Source of the DNA: Caryophanales bacterium
Lineage (GTDB): Bacteria; Bacillota_I; Bacilli_A; RFN20; CAG-826
Reading direction: 5' to 3'
NCBI GenBank assembly: GCA_022781015.1
Contig: JALEUF010000073.1
Location: forward strand, 1 to 13,112
DNA: 13,112 nucleotides
The notes beneath the pieces are model-generated. The model made no database searches and was not told the DNA's origin. It was given only the letters and a program-made list of their open reading frames with translations. This document shows, piece after piece, positions 6,715 through 13,112 of this stretch. The position numbers and the translations under genes are program-made. Within the stretch, counting starts at the first letter, position 1, and each line of letters opens with the position of its first letter.

Positions 6715-6732
6715 CCTTTATTTATATAAAGG
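6715..6732 (+). promoter_or_regulatory. Perfect inverted repeat containing the ribosome site of the 6741 operon
   Basis: CCTTTAT (6715-6721) and ATAAAGG (6726-6732) form a perfect seven-base stem with a four-base TTAT loop. The 3' arm contains most of the AAAGGG Shine-Dalgarno sequence that serves the ATG at 6741. If it is transcribed, the hairpin would hide the ribosome site. If it is instead the -10 region (TATAAA, 6725-6730), it could be an operator. Another perfect palindrome, TTAATTAA, lies at 6700-6707. Confidence 0.5.
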
Positions 6733-6733
6733 G
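6728..6733 (+). promoter_or_regulatory. Ribosome binding site fixing the start at 6741
   Basis: AAAGGG lies seven bases before the ATG at 6741. It supports that ATG rather than the in-frame TTG at 6735, which would leave only one base between site and start. Confidence 0.7.
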
Positions 6734-6740
6734 ATTGATT

Positions 6741-7235
6741 ATGGAAACAACATTACAAGATACATTACAATTCGCTGAATTATTTGGTTCAATGGTAGCC
6801 TTTGTCGAGGATAAGGAAATTGAATATGATTTGCCTACTTCGATGGAAATATCTACCTTTCTAGCCGCTGTCGCATTTTTAAAAGATATTGATGATGACA
6901 AGGCTTTCCTTGCTATAAGTAATGAAATTGCTAGGGCTATTGTTAAAGGAGAGTTCTATTTAGATAACGAAACAATCATCAAGAAAGATGAAGATATATA
7001 CTTTGTCGATTTCGTTTCTTATCTTCTTTCTACTATAAATGCTGAATCATTTGCTACTACAGTTGATAAAGAATTAATGAAATTAGTTTCTTCTGCCACT
7101 AAGAAAGGTTATGAAGAAAGAGATGAAGCACGTATGGGCCTATGCGAATCCATTTTCAAAAGAGGTGATGATGAATTTGATATGGCTCCTATCTATGATG
7201 ATGCTTCTAATGTCTTGAAAGGCTTTAATTCGTAA
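6741..7235 (+). CDS. Hypothetical protein, first gene of a three-gene operon
   Basis: I do not recognise this 164-residue acidic, mostly helical soluble protein. It has no signal peptide, membrane segment or known motif. It is rich in Asp and Glu, with acidic clusters KDIDDDKA (near 47-54) and RGDDEFDM near the end. The start is the ATG at 6741 with AAAGGG seven bases upstream. Its TAA overlaps the ATG of the next gene by one base (TAATG), so the two proteins are probably made in step and may act together. The ribosome site lies in a perfect inverted repeat, hinting at regulation. Codon use resembles the neighbouring genes, with no sign of recent transfer. Confidence 0.75.
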   Translation: METTLQDTLQFAELFGSMVAFVEDKEIEYDLPTSMEISTFLAAVAFLKDIDDDKAFLAISNEIARAIVKGEFYLDNETIIKKDEDIYFVDFVSYLLSTINAESFATTVDKELMKLVSSATKKGYEERDEARMGLCESIFKRGDDEFDMAPIYDDASNVLKGFNS

Positions 7236-8050
7236 TGGTAACAAAATCAAAGAATTCTTCATCCACCCTTATGTATTTGCTTGATGGAAAGATTGGGCAA
7301 GGTTTTTATGATGAAATTTCAGATAATGTAAAAAAAGGCAGTGGAGAATTATTTAAGGATAGCCTTAGAAGATATTTCATCTATTTTGCTGAATCGATAT
7401 CTTCCTCAGTTATCGCACCTAAATTAAGTTCGGTTGAATTTATAGATATTGTTTCTTATCTTTGCTTTTATATTGGTCAATATCCTGAATTATTTGGCAG
7501 GATGAAAGCATATTTTGATGATGAAGAATATTATTCATTTAATGTAGGCATTAAGCTATTTAATGATTTTATTGAAAGAATGTGCAAGGCCTTGGATGAG
7601 CCTAGGCTTTCTAAGCTCTATCTTCGCTTAAATGTTAATGACGATATTAAACCAGTTGTTGATAAGAAATACCTTTTTGATATGGAAGTATTCTTTTCTT
7701 CTCCTTCAATTGGTAAGCTGATTAATGAAGATACCGTATCTAGCAAGGTCAATATCTATATAAAGAACATAAGTGATAAGAAATCTGTCTTCTCTTTGAC
7801 TTTGTTTGATTATGTAAATAATGCAAAATCATCCCCGATAATTGTTAATCCAAAAGGGGATAAGGTTATTAAATCCCTTTCAGTTGATATTCCTTATCCT
7901 TCCTTGCTTCCTAATGGCTTGGCTAGACTTGGATTATTATGTGAAACCAAGACGCATATAGTGGATATTAAAGACAAAAAGAAGAATCTAAAACTTGAAT
8001 ACAATAAGGTTGAACTTAAGATTTCTCCTTACTTAAGAATTATAAAATAA
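7235..8050 (+). CDS. Hypothetical protein, second gene of the operon
   Basis: An unrecognised 271-residue soluble protein. The first 130 or so residues look helical, with aromatic-rich stretches such as RRYFIYFAE and CFYIGQYPELF. From about 145 on, the pattern is alternating hydrophobic and polar residues typical of beta strands, including KVNIYIKNIS and KSVFSLTLFDY, ending in LKISPYLRIIK. A helical N-terminal domain joined to an immunoglobulin-like or other beta-sandwich is a plausible reading, not a family assignment. There is no signal peptide or transmembrane segment. It begins inside the stop of the preceding gene (TAATG), with a weak AAAGG site about 12 bases upstream, so it likely depends on translational coupling. 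It ends four bases before the flavoprotein start. Confidence 0.77.
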   Translation: MVTKSKNSSSTLMYLLDGKIGQGFYDEISDNVKKGSGELFKDSLRRYFIYFAESISSSVIAPKLSSVEFIDIVSYLCFYIGQYPELFGRMKAYFDDEEYYSFNVGIKLFNDFIERMCKALDEPRLSKLYLRLNVNDDIKPVVDKKYLFDMEVFFSSPSIGKLINEDTVSSKVNIYIKNISDKKSVFSLTLFDYVNNAKSSPIIVNPKGDKVIKSLSVDIPYPSLLPNGLARLGLLCETKTHIVDIKDKKKNLKLEYNKVELKISPYLRIIK

Positions 8051-8054
8051 CTAC

Positions 8055-9242
8055 ATGGATCAACTAGATTTAACGAAATCTCTTTTAAATTTGTCTTCTC
8101 CCTGCTTAGGATGTATTTCTCCTAAATGCGAATCTTTTTGTCGTTCAGGCATTCCTTATAAGACGATTAACATGTTAATTAAGGAAGGAAAAATAAAAGA
8201 GGCTAGCGAACTCCTATATGATTTTAATCCATTCCCTGAACTCACTTTAGCTTTATGTGATTGTTCTAGCGGGGCTAAAGGGAATTGCATCAAAGGAAAA
8301 ATAAATGAACCCATTGATACAAAAGAAATAGAAAGGCTTCTTTCTTCTTGCCCATTCCCTTACATAAATCCTATAAAAAACAACAAGAAAGTAGCTATTA
8401 TTGGTAGTGGGCCTGCCGGATGTAGTTTGGCTTATCAATTAATTAAAAAGGGATATGAAGTTACTATATTCGAAAAGAATAAACAAATAGGTGGTGCGAT
8501 TTTTAATTACATCCCTAGATTTAGATTTGATATGTCTATATTAGATTTAGTTAAATCTAAATTAGATAAATTGGGTGTTAAATTCGTCTTTTCTTATTAT
8601 TGCGATAAAGACAAACTAGACCAATTAAAGAAAGAATATGATTATGTCTATCTTTGCATTGGCAATAACTTATCACGTCAAATACCTTACTCTTCTTCTA
8701 GGATAATCTATGGCTTGGATTTACTTAACAAGACGATAAATAATTCAATTAAGTTTGATAAAGAAGATTTCTTTGTTATTTATGGTGGGGGCAATGTGGC
8801 TTTTGATTGCGCGAACCTCTTATTAAAACAAGGTCATAAAGTAACTCTTTTGTATAGAAGGGATTTTGCTTCCATGCCTGCTAATAAAGAAGAAATTGAT
8901 TTAGCCATTTCAAAGGGAATCTCTTTTGTTTTTACTTCAGTTATAGATGATATGGAAGAAGATAAGAACAACTTAATAATTAAAACTATTAAGACGAAAC
9001 TAGGAGAAGTTAAAAATGGCCGCGCTAGTTTTGAGAATACGACTACAAAAGGTGAAACATTAATTGGCTCATACCTAATTACATGTATTGGCCAAAAAAG
9101 TGACTACGATTTATATAAAATAGCCAACCCATGTAGGCAAATAGAAGAGAATGTCTTCCTTTGTGGCGATTATTTTCATGGTTCAAAAACCATTGGCGAG
9201 GCCATCAAAGATGCCAAAATTGCCTCTTCCTTAATTGATTAA
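8055..9242 (+). CDS. GltD-like Fe-S / FAD / NAD(P) oxidoreductase
   Basis: A 395-residue flavoprotein of the glutamate synthase small-subunit / dihydropyrimidine dehydrogenase N-terminal family. An N-terminal Fe-S region has Cys17, 20, 25 and 29 (C-X2-C-X4-C-X3-C, as in GltD) and a second, altered set at Cys68, 70 and 78. An FAD Rossmann motif, IIGSGPAG, covers residues 115-122, followed by IPRFRFD. A nucleotide-binding motif, YGGGNVAFD, begins at residue 243, and the C-terminal FAD segment FLCGDYFHG is present. Relatives pass electrons from NAD(P)H through FAD and Fe-S clusters to a partner subunit. No glutamate synthase large subunit is in the window, so its partner is unknown; the two upstream hypothetical proteins are candidates. 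At 395 residues it is shorter than E. coli GltD (about 470). It starts four bases after the previous gene with no clear ribosome site, so coupling is likely. A hairpin terminator follows. Confidence 0.88.
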   Translation: MDQLDLTKSLLNLSSPCLGCISPKCESFCRSGIPYKTINMLIKEGKIKEASELLYDFNPFPELTLALCDCSSGAKGNCIKGKINEPIDTKEIERLLSSCPFPYINPIKNNKKVAIIGSGPAGCSLAYQLIKKGYEVTIFEKNKQIGGAIFNYIPRFRFDMSILDLVKSKLDKLGVKFVFSYYCDKDKLDQLKKEYDYVYLCIGNNLSRQIPYSSSRIIYGLDLLNKTINNSIKFDKEDFFVIYGGGNVAFDCANLLLKQGHKVTLLYRRDFASMPANKEEIDLAISKGISFVFTSVIDDMEEDKNNLIIKTIKTKLGEVKNGRASFENTTTKGETLIGSYLITCIGQKSDYDLYKIANPCRQIEENVFLCGDYFHGSKTIGEAIKDAKIASSLID

Positions 9243-9270
9243 AATAATATATTTTAACTTTTGAAAAATT

Positions 9271-9310
9271 TATAGTATTTCTTTCTTGTAGAAATGCTAT
9301 ATTTATTTTG
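9271..9310 (+). terminator. Intrinsic terminator of the 6741-9242 operon
   Basis: A 12-base-pair stem pairs 9271-9282 with 9290-9301 (one T-G wobble at 9276/9296) around a seven-base loop TTCTTGT, followed by the T-rich run TTTATTTT. The stem is AT-rich, in keeping with the genome. Its 3' arm overlaps a TGCTATATT extended -10 that may start the ABC transporter transcript. Confidence 0.65.
9295..9303 (+). promoter_or_regulatory. Possible extended -10 promoter for the ABC transporter
   Basis: TGCTATATT (TG at 9295-9296, TATATT at 9298-9303) fits an extended -10. A -35 at normal spacing is not evident. It would give a short leader carrying the AAAGGAG ribosome site. Confidence 0.4.
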
Positions 9311-9312
9311 AC

Positions 9313-9319
9313 AAAGGAG
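9313..9319 (+). promoter_or_regulatory. Ribosome binding site fixing the ABC ATPase start at 9326
   Basis: AAAGGAG ends six bases before the ATG at 9326. This rules out the in-frame TTG at 9308, which lies upstream of the site, and favours 9326 over the later in-frame ATG at 9338. Confidence 0.8.
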
Positions 9320-9325
9320 CGAGCT

Positions 9326-10030
9326 ATGGGAACTGTAATGGAAGCGAAAAACTTGTGTAAATCCTTTGGTCAAGGGGAAGGTAAAGTCGACGCGATTAGA
9401 AATGTTAATTTCAAGATAGAGCAAGGCGAACTTACTATTATTCTTGGACCTTCTGGAGCAGGTAAATCAACTTTATTGAATCTTATCGGTGGGATGGATT
9501 CCGCTACTTCTGGATCTTTAATTGTCAAAGGTGAGGATTTATCTAAATTTAATCAAAAACAACTAGGTGATTATAGACGTAATTACATTGGATTTGTTTT
9601 CCAGTTCTATAACTTGATGCCTAATTTGACTGCTAAAGAAAACGTTGAACTAGCAACCGAACTTAAAAAAGATGCCCTCTCTGTAGATAAGACTTTGGAA
9701 GCTGTTGGGTTAGGTAAAAGATTTAACAATTTTCCATCCCAATTATCCGGAGGTGAACAGCAAAGAGTATCTGTAGCTAGGGCTATTGCTAAAAATCCAG
9801 ATATTATTCTTTGTGACGAACCTACGGGTGCGCTTGATTATGAAACAGGCAAAGAGATTTTAAAATTGCTAAGTTCATGTGCGAAAACCCAAAAGAAAAC
9901 CGTAATTATTGTTACCCATAATAGTGCTTTAAAAGACATGGCCGATCATCTTCTTAGGATTAAAAATGGAGAGATTGTCTTAGATGAACATAACCCAAAT
10001 CCGGTGGATATAGAAAGTATAGAGTGGTGA
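9326..10030 (+). CDS. ABC transporter ATP-binding protein (MacB/LolD type)
   Basis: A 234-residue cytoplasmic nucleotide-binding subunit of the MacB/LolD/FtsE class of transporters. All motifs are present: Walker A GPSGAGKST (residues 41-49), Q-loop Gln93, signature LSGGEQQRV (140-148), Walker B DIILCDE (159-165), a D-loop ending GALD and H-loop His198. The FQFYNLMPNLTAKENV segment around the Q-loop is typical of this class. It drives the FtsX-like permease encoded one base downstream; the tight spacing shows they are made together. Firmicutes systems of this kind export peptides, expel antimicrobials or sense them, usually beside a two-component system. None is visible here, so the substrate is unknown. 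The start is set by AAAGGAG six bases before the ATG. Confidence 0.93.
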   Translation: MGTVMEAKNLCKSFGQGEGKVDAIRNVNFKIEQGELTIILGPSGAGKSTLLNLIGGMDSATSGSLIVKGEDLSKFNQKQLGDYRRNYIGFVFQFYNLMPNLTAKENVELATELKKDALSVDKTLEAVGLGKRFNNFPSQLSGGEQQRVSVARAIAKNPDIILCDEPTGALDYETGKEILKLLSSCAKTQKKTVIIVTHNSALKDMADHLLRIKNGEIVLDEHNPNPVDIESIEW

Positions 10031-10031
10031 T

Positions 10032-11858
10032 ATGTCTAGTTTTGGCAAAACAATAGGGAGAACTTTGCTTTCTAATAAAGGAAGATTCTTGGCAAATTTC
10101 ATTATTTGTCTTCTTTCTGTTGCTATTTCTAGCGGGTTAGGCATGTTGACTCCATTTTTTACCGATGCTTTTGCTAAAAACTATAGCGAGACTACTCCTG
10201 ATTTAACTATCAAATGCAAATCGGAGTCAGGATTTTCTAACGAAGATATAGACAAAATCAAATCATATTCAGAAGTTAAAGAAATAAATGCATTCATGTC
10301 ATATGATTCAAAAAATGGCGATGAATATTATAGATGTTATTTTCTTCCATTTAGCAAAGGCTCCTCTAAATTAGGGCTTCCTAAATTAAAAGAAGGAGAA
10401 GAGGAACTTTTTAACCTTGCCGAATGTTATTCGATTGAATCTTCCTTAAATAGAAAAAATTTAAAAATAGGGGATAAGATATCTATTAATGAACTTTCTT
10501 CTTTTGGGGATGTTGAAGTTGTCGGGATTGTCGAAAGTGACCTTTATACTAGCGTTGCTAAAGAAAGAGCGTGGCTAGAAGATGAAAGCGAAGAGGAATA
10601 TGTATCTGCTATTTTGTATTTTGATTTAGCTAAATTCCCTATATCTTTAATTACTTCTGATGTCTATGTAAGGCTAAATATCAATCACGATTATTTTTCT
10701 TCTAGTTATGAAAACGAAGTCGCCAAGATAAAAAAGAAGATACTTTCAGACTTTGGTGAAGATAACATCTCTATTTTGACTATGGAAGAAAATACTGGCT
10801 TCAAACTCTTTAGCGAATATAGCCAAAAGGTAAGCAAATTATCATATATATTTCCTATCTTCTTTGTCGGGGTATGTGGTTTAATTAATTTGATTACCAT
10901 CTCTAGGTTAATGAAAGATGAAAGAAAAGAGATAGGATGTTATTTCTCTTTAGGGGTTAGCAGGAAGAAGATTATATTTAAGTTCTGCCTTTTCTCGGTC
11001 TTGTCTTCTGGATTAGGTTGCTTGGTAGGTTATTTATTAGGAGCCCCTTTCCTTCCTTATGTAGTAAGAAAGGCTTATGAAGACGTATTTAAACTAGGAC
11101 CTCTTCATTTGACAATATTTAGCCTAGCTGGCGTTTTGATTGCCGTTGGTATTACTTTTGCCTCATTACTAATTACCCTTTATATATCTTATTTATATTT
11201 AAAAGAAGAACCTGCCGATTTATTAAAAGATGTTTCTCCTAAACCTGGCAAGAAGATCCTATTAGAAAGGATTACTTGGCTTTGGAATAAGATTTCATTT
11301 TCTTGGAAATCTAGTTTCAGGAATATATTTAGGCAAAAGAAAAATCTTATCCTAACTTTATTCTCAACTTGCCTTTCAACTGGCTTATTATTACTTGGAT
11401 TTGGATTAAACGATGCGAGTATTGCGTTAAAAAACGATGAACTTTTTGCAAATGTCGCTTCTTCTATGGGCTCGATTTCTGCAGTAATTATTCTATTCGC
11501 CATAGCTATTTCGATAACTGTTATTTATTCTTTGGCCAACATGAATATTGAGGATAGAAAAAGAGAAATCGCAACTTTAAAAGTTCTAGGTTACAGGGAC
11601 TTTGAATGTTCCATGTATTGCTTTAGGGAACTTGTATTTATTTGTATGACTGGTGCAGTTTTATCTCTTCCTTTCGCAGCAGGCTTCCTTGCTTGGCTAT
11701 TTACTTTCCTAGGATTTGGGACAATTGGAGATGTGCGATGGTATTCATACCTAGCTTCCATCCTTATGGTATTTGTATCTGTTTTCATTGTTAATTCCCT
11801 TTTGTATCGTCACATTAAAAACATAGACATGAATGGGTCTTTGAAATCCGTCGATTAA
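10032..11858 (+). CDS. ABC transporter permease, FtsX/MacB type
   Basis: A 608-residue membrane subunit partnered with the ATPase just upstream. About eight membrane helices are visible, near residues 18-38, 270-292, 316-338, 360-388, 438-458, 482-502, 532-556 and 570-592. This gives two FtsX-type four-helix units. The first carries a large extracytoplasmic domain of about 230 residues (40-268). The second has only a short loop of about 25 residues (459-481). Cytoplasmic segments DERKEIGCYFSLGVS (296-310) and DRKREIATLKVLGY (508-521) match the coupling region that contacts the ATPase and show the duplication. Family members act as mechanotransmitters or lipoprotein/peptide exporters rather than classical channels. 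The start codon is one base after the ATPase stop, and only a poor GTGGTG-like site precedes it, so coupling is likely. The substrate cannot be inferred. Confidence 0.92.
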   Translation: MSSFGKTIGRTLLSNKGRFLANFIICLLSVAISSGLGMLTPFFTDAFAKNYSETTPDLTIKCKSESGFSNEDIDKIKSYSEVKEINAFMSYDSKNGDEYYRCYFLPFSKGSSKLGLPKLKEGEEELFNLAECYSIESSLNRKNLKIGDKISINELSSFGDVEVVGIVESDLYTSVAKERAWLEDESEEEYVSAILYFDLAKFPISLITSDVYVRLNINHDYFSSSYENEVAKIKKKILSDFGEDNISILTMEENTGFKLFSEYSQKVSKLSYIFPIFFVGVCGLINLITISRLMKDERKEIGCYFSLGVSRKKIIFKFCLFSVLSSGLGCLVGYLLGAPFLPYVVRKAYEDVFKLGPLHLTIFSLAGVLIAVGITFASLLITLYISYLYLKEEPADLLKDVSPKPGKKILLERITWLWNKISFSWKSSFRNIFRQKKNLILTLFSTCLSTGLLLLGFGLNDASIALKNDELFANVASSMGSISAVIILFAIAISITVIYSLANMNIEDRKREIATLKVLGYRDFECSMYCFRELVFICMTGAVLSLPFAAGFLAWLFTFLGFGTIGDVRWYSYLASILMVFVSVFIVNSLLYRHIKNIDMNGSLKSVD

Positions 11859-11988
11859 CCAACATACTTTTTTACCGATTGAACGATGTTTTGTTCATTT
11901 ATCTAAATCGTTTTAAATTTGTCAAAAAACCTAACTTGGTTTTCATTTCGTTCTATAATAGATTTGAAGCATTGGAGGAATTGTTATT
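11859..11988 (+). promoter_or_regulatory. Intergenic region with the fucO promoter and ribosome site
   Basis: A 130-base gap. A perfect -10 TATAAT lies at 11954-11959, with no convincing -35 at 16-18 bases. A strong GGAGG ribosome site (11974-11978) lies ten bases before the ATG. Unlike the S66 and phoH genes, this one clearly has a 5' leader. Upstream are two overlapping inverted repeats: TGAAC-N8-GTTCA (11880-11897) and AACGAT/ATCGTT (11882-11887 and 11907-11912, followed by TTTTAAATTT). Either could be a weak terminator of the ABC operon or an operator for fucO. Confidence 0.55.
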
Positions 11989-13112
11989 ATGTCTTATCGC
12001 TTCTGTTTAAACCCTGTTAGCTATCACGGATTCAATGCTATTGAAAATATTGCCGTCGAAGCTAAAACCCATCATTTCAAAAAGGCCTTAGTTGTCACCG
12101 ATGAATCCCTAGTCAAGTTCCACGTTGTCGACCATGTCCTAAAAGTACTTGATAATGCAAATCTTGCTTATGAAGTATTTGATCAAGTAAAGCCAAATCC
12201 AACCATCAAAAACGTTCAAGATGGTGTCGCTGCTTTTAAAAAAGCCGAAGCCGATTATATTGTTGCTGTTGGTGGTGGATCCTCTATGGATACTGCTAAA
12301 GCCATTGGCATCATCATTGCTAACCCAGAACATGCTGATGTTAGATCTCTTGAAGGTGCTATTGAAACCCAAAACCCATCTATGCCTATAATTGCTGTTC
12401 CAACAACTGCCGGAACCGCTGCCGAAGTTACCATCAACTATGTTATAACAGATGAAGAAAAGCATCGTAAATTCGTCTGTGTCGATCCTCATGATCTTCC
12501 AATCATCGCTGTTGTCGATCCACTTATGATGGAAACTATGCCAACTAAATTAACAGCCGCAACTGGCATGGATGCCTTAACCCACGCTATTGAAGGTTAT
12601 ATTACCAAAGGTGCTTGGGAATTATCTGATATGTTCCATATTGAAGCTATCCGCATCATTTCCCATAATATCGAAGCTGCCTGCAGAAATGAAAAGAAAG
12701 GCAGAGAAGAAATGGCCCTTGGACAATATGTCGCTGGCATGGGATTCTCTAATGTTGGATTAGGTATGGTTCACTCCATGGCTCACCCATTATCTGCTTT
12801 CTATGATACCCCACACGGTGTTGCTTGCTCTATCCTTCTTCCTACTGGTATGAAATATAATGCCCCATATTCTGGCGAAAAGTATCGTGAAATCGCTAGA
12901 GCAATGGGCGTTAAAGGTGTTGATTCCATGACCCAAGAAGAATATAGGAAAGCCGCTATCGACGCTGTCCAAAATCTTTCTATCGCCGTTGGAATTCCAG
13001 CCAACTTAAAAGGAATTGTCAAAGAAGAAGATCTATCCTTCCTTGCCGATTCTGCTATGGCTGATGCCTGTATGCCAGGCAACCCAGCCCCAATAACCAA
13101 AGAAGATGTCAT
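11989..13112 (+). CDS. fucO: Lactaldehyde reductase / propanediol oxidoreductase (3'-truncated by window edge)
   Basis: Iron-dependent group III alcohol dehydrogenase that interconverts L-lactaldehyde and L-1,2-propanediol with NADH, the redox-balancing last step of anaerobic fucose or rhamnose fermentation. It is cytoplasmic. The match to E. coli FucO as I recall it is very close, including the run ending EVTINYVITDEEK and the segment ALGQYVAGMGFSNVGLG. The metal ligands are all present: Asp195, His199, His262 and His276, each one residue before the E. coli numbering. The dinucleotide loop GGGSSMDTAK is at 95-104. The 374 complete codons visible imply only about eight or nine residues lost at the window edge. 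Its codon use differs from the neighbours, with more GCC, GTC, ATC, ACC and CCA and few AGG, and it has a strong GGAGG site. Both suit a highly expressed enzyme. No other fucose gene is in view, so activity on related aldehydes is possible. Confidence 0.92.
   Translation, partial: MSYRFCLNPVSYHGFNAIENIAVEAKTHHFKKALVVTDESLVKFHVVDHVLKVLDNANLAYEVFDQVKPNPTIKNVQDGVAAFKKAEADYIVAVGGGSSMDTAKAIGIIIANPEHADVRSLEGAIETQNPSMPIIAVPTTAGTAAEVTINYVITDEEKHRKFVCVDPHDLPIIAVVDPLMMETMPTKLTAATGMDALTHAIEGYITKGAWELSDMFHIEAIRIISHNIEAACRNEKKGREEMALGQYVAGMGFSNVGLGMVHSMAHPLSAFYDTPHGVACSILLPTGMKYNAPYSGEKYREIARAMGVKGVDSMTQEEYRKAAIDAVQNLSIAVGIPANLKGIVKEEDLSFLADSAMADACMPGNPAPITKEDV

Noticed and set aside
6735..6737. TTG as the start of the first hypothetical gene
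   Set aside because: It lies one base after AAAGGG. The ATG at 6741 has normal spacing.
9308..9310. TTG as the start of the ABC ATPase
   Set aside because: It lies upstream of the AAAGGAG ribosome site, which serves the ATG at 9326.
11189..11788. Minus-strand open frames inside the ABC permease
   Set aside because: They have no start signals or protein-like composition and are opposite a clear FtsX-type gene.
12139..12972. Antisense open frames inside fucO
   Set aside because: fucO is strongly conserved in its own frame. The opposite-strand frames are shadows created by its biased codon use.
1..13112. tRNA, rRNA, CRISPR array, insertion sequence or prophage
   Set aside because: No cloverleaf, rRNA-like stretch, regular spaced repeat, transposase or terminal inverted repeat was found reading both strands.
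1..13112. Mycoplasma-type code with TGA as Trp
   Set aside because: Trp residues in conserved motifs are TGG, and TGA is a genuine stop at 10028-10030, immediately before the permease start.

Overview
The window looks like the chromosome of a low-GC, Gram-positive, probably gut-dwelling Bacilli-type anaerobe (the Erysipelotrichia / RF39-like uncultured Firmicutes are my best guess). The reasons are the AT-rich DNA, heavy use of AGG/AGA, ATA and TTA codons, a lipoprotein signal peptide, Firmicutes-style GGAGG ribosome sites, and enzymes of sugar fermentation. TGA is used as a stop and Trp is TGG, so this is the standard bacterial code rather than the Mycoplasma code. There are no rRNA or tRNA genes, insertion sequences or CRISPR arrays. 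Coding density is very high and the longest gap between genes is about 180 bases.

Layout. (1) 1-2190, plus: a GH36 alpha-galactosidase cut at its N-terminus by the window edge. (2) 2183-4313, minus: a likely operon of a regulator with two tandem helix-turn-helix domains, an S66-family (LD-carboxypeptidase / MccF-like) serine peptidase and a small six-helix membrane protein. (3) 4491-5261, plus: a PhoH-family ATPase divergent from the regulator. (4) 5262-6620, minus: a secreted lipoprotein with a Ser/Thr/Glu-rich stalk, meeting phoH stop codon to stop codon. (5) 6741-9242, plus: a tight three-gene operon of two unrecognised proteins and an orphan GltD-like Fe-S flavoprotein, closed by a hairpin terminator. 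(6) 9326-11858, plus: a two-gene MacB/FtsX-type ABC transporter. (7) 11989-end, plus: a strongly expressed-looking fucO (lactaldehyde reductase), cut at its C-terminus.

Function. The two recognisable metabolic genes fit a saccharolytic fermenter: the alpha-galactosidase releases galactose from raffinose-type or galactomannan sugars, and FucO re-oxidises NADH by reducing lactaldehyde to propanediol. The regulator / S66 peptidase / membrane protein group could serve cell-wall peptide turnover or immunity to a peptide-nucleotide antibiotic. The sequence does not decide between these.

The most unusual signals are regulatory. At least two genes (S66 peptidase and phoH) have a near-consensus -10 hexamer exactly seven bases before the ATG and no Shine-Dalgarno sequence, which predicts leaderless mRNAs. 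The phoH -10 also lies inside a perfect inverted repeat. A near-perfect cre-like palindrome lies inside the start of the regulator gene. A perfect inverted repeat contains the ribosome site of the 6741 operon. The operon of two unknown genes plus an orphan Fe-S flavoprotein is the best place to look for undescribed biochemistry.
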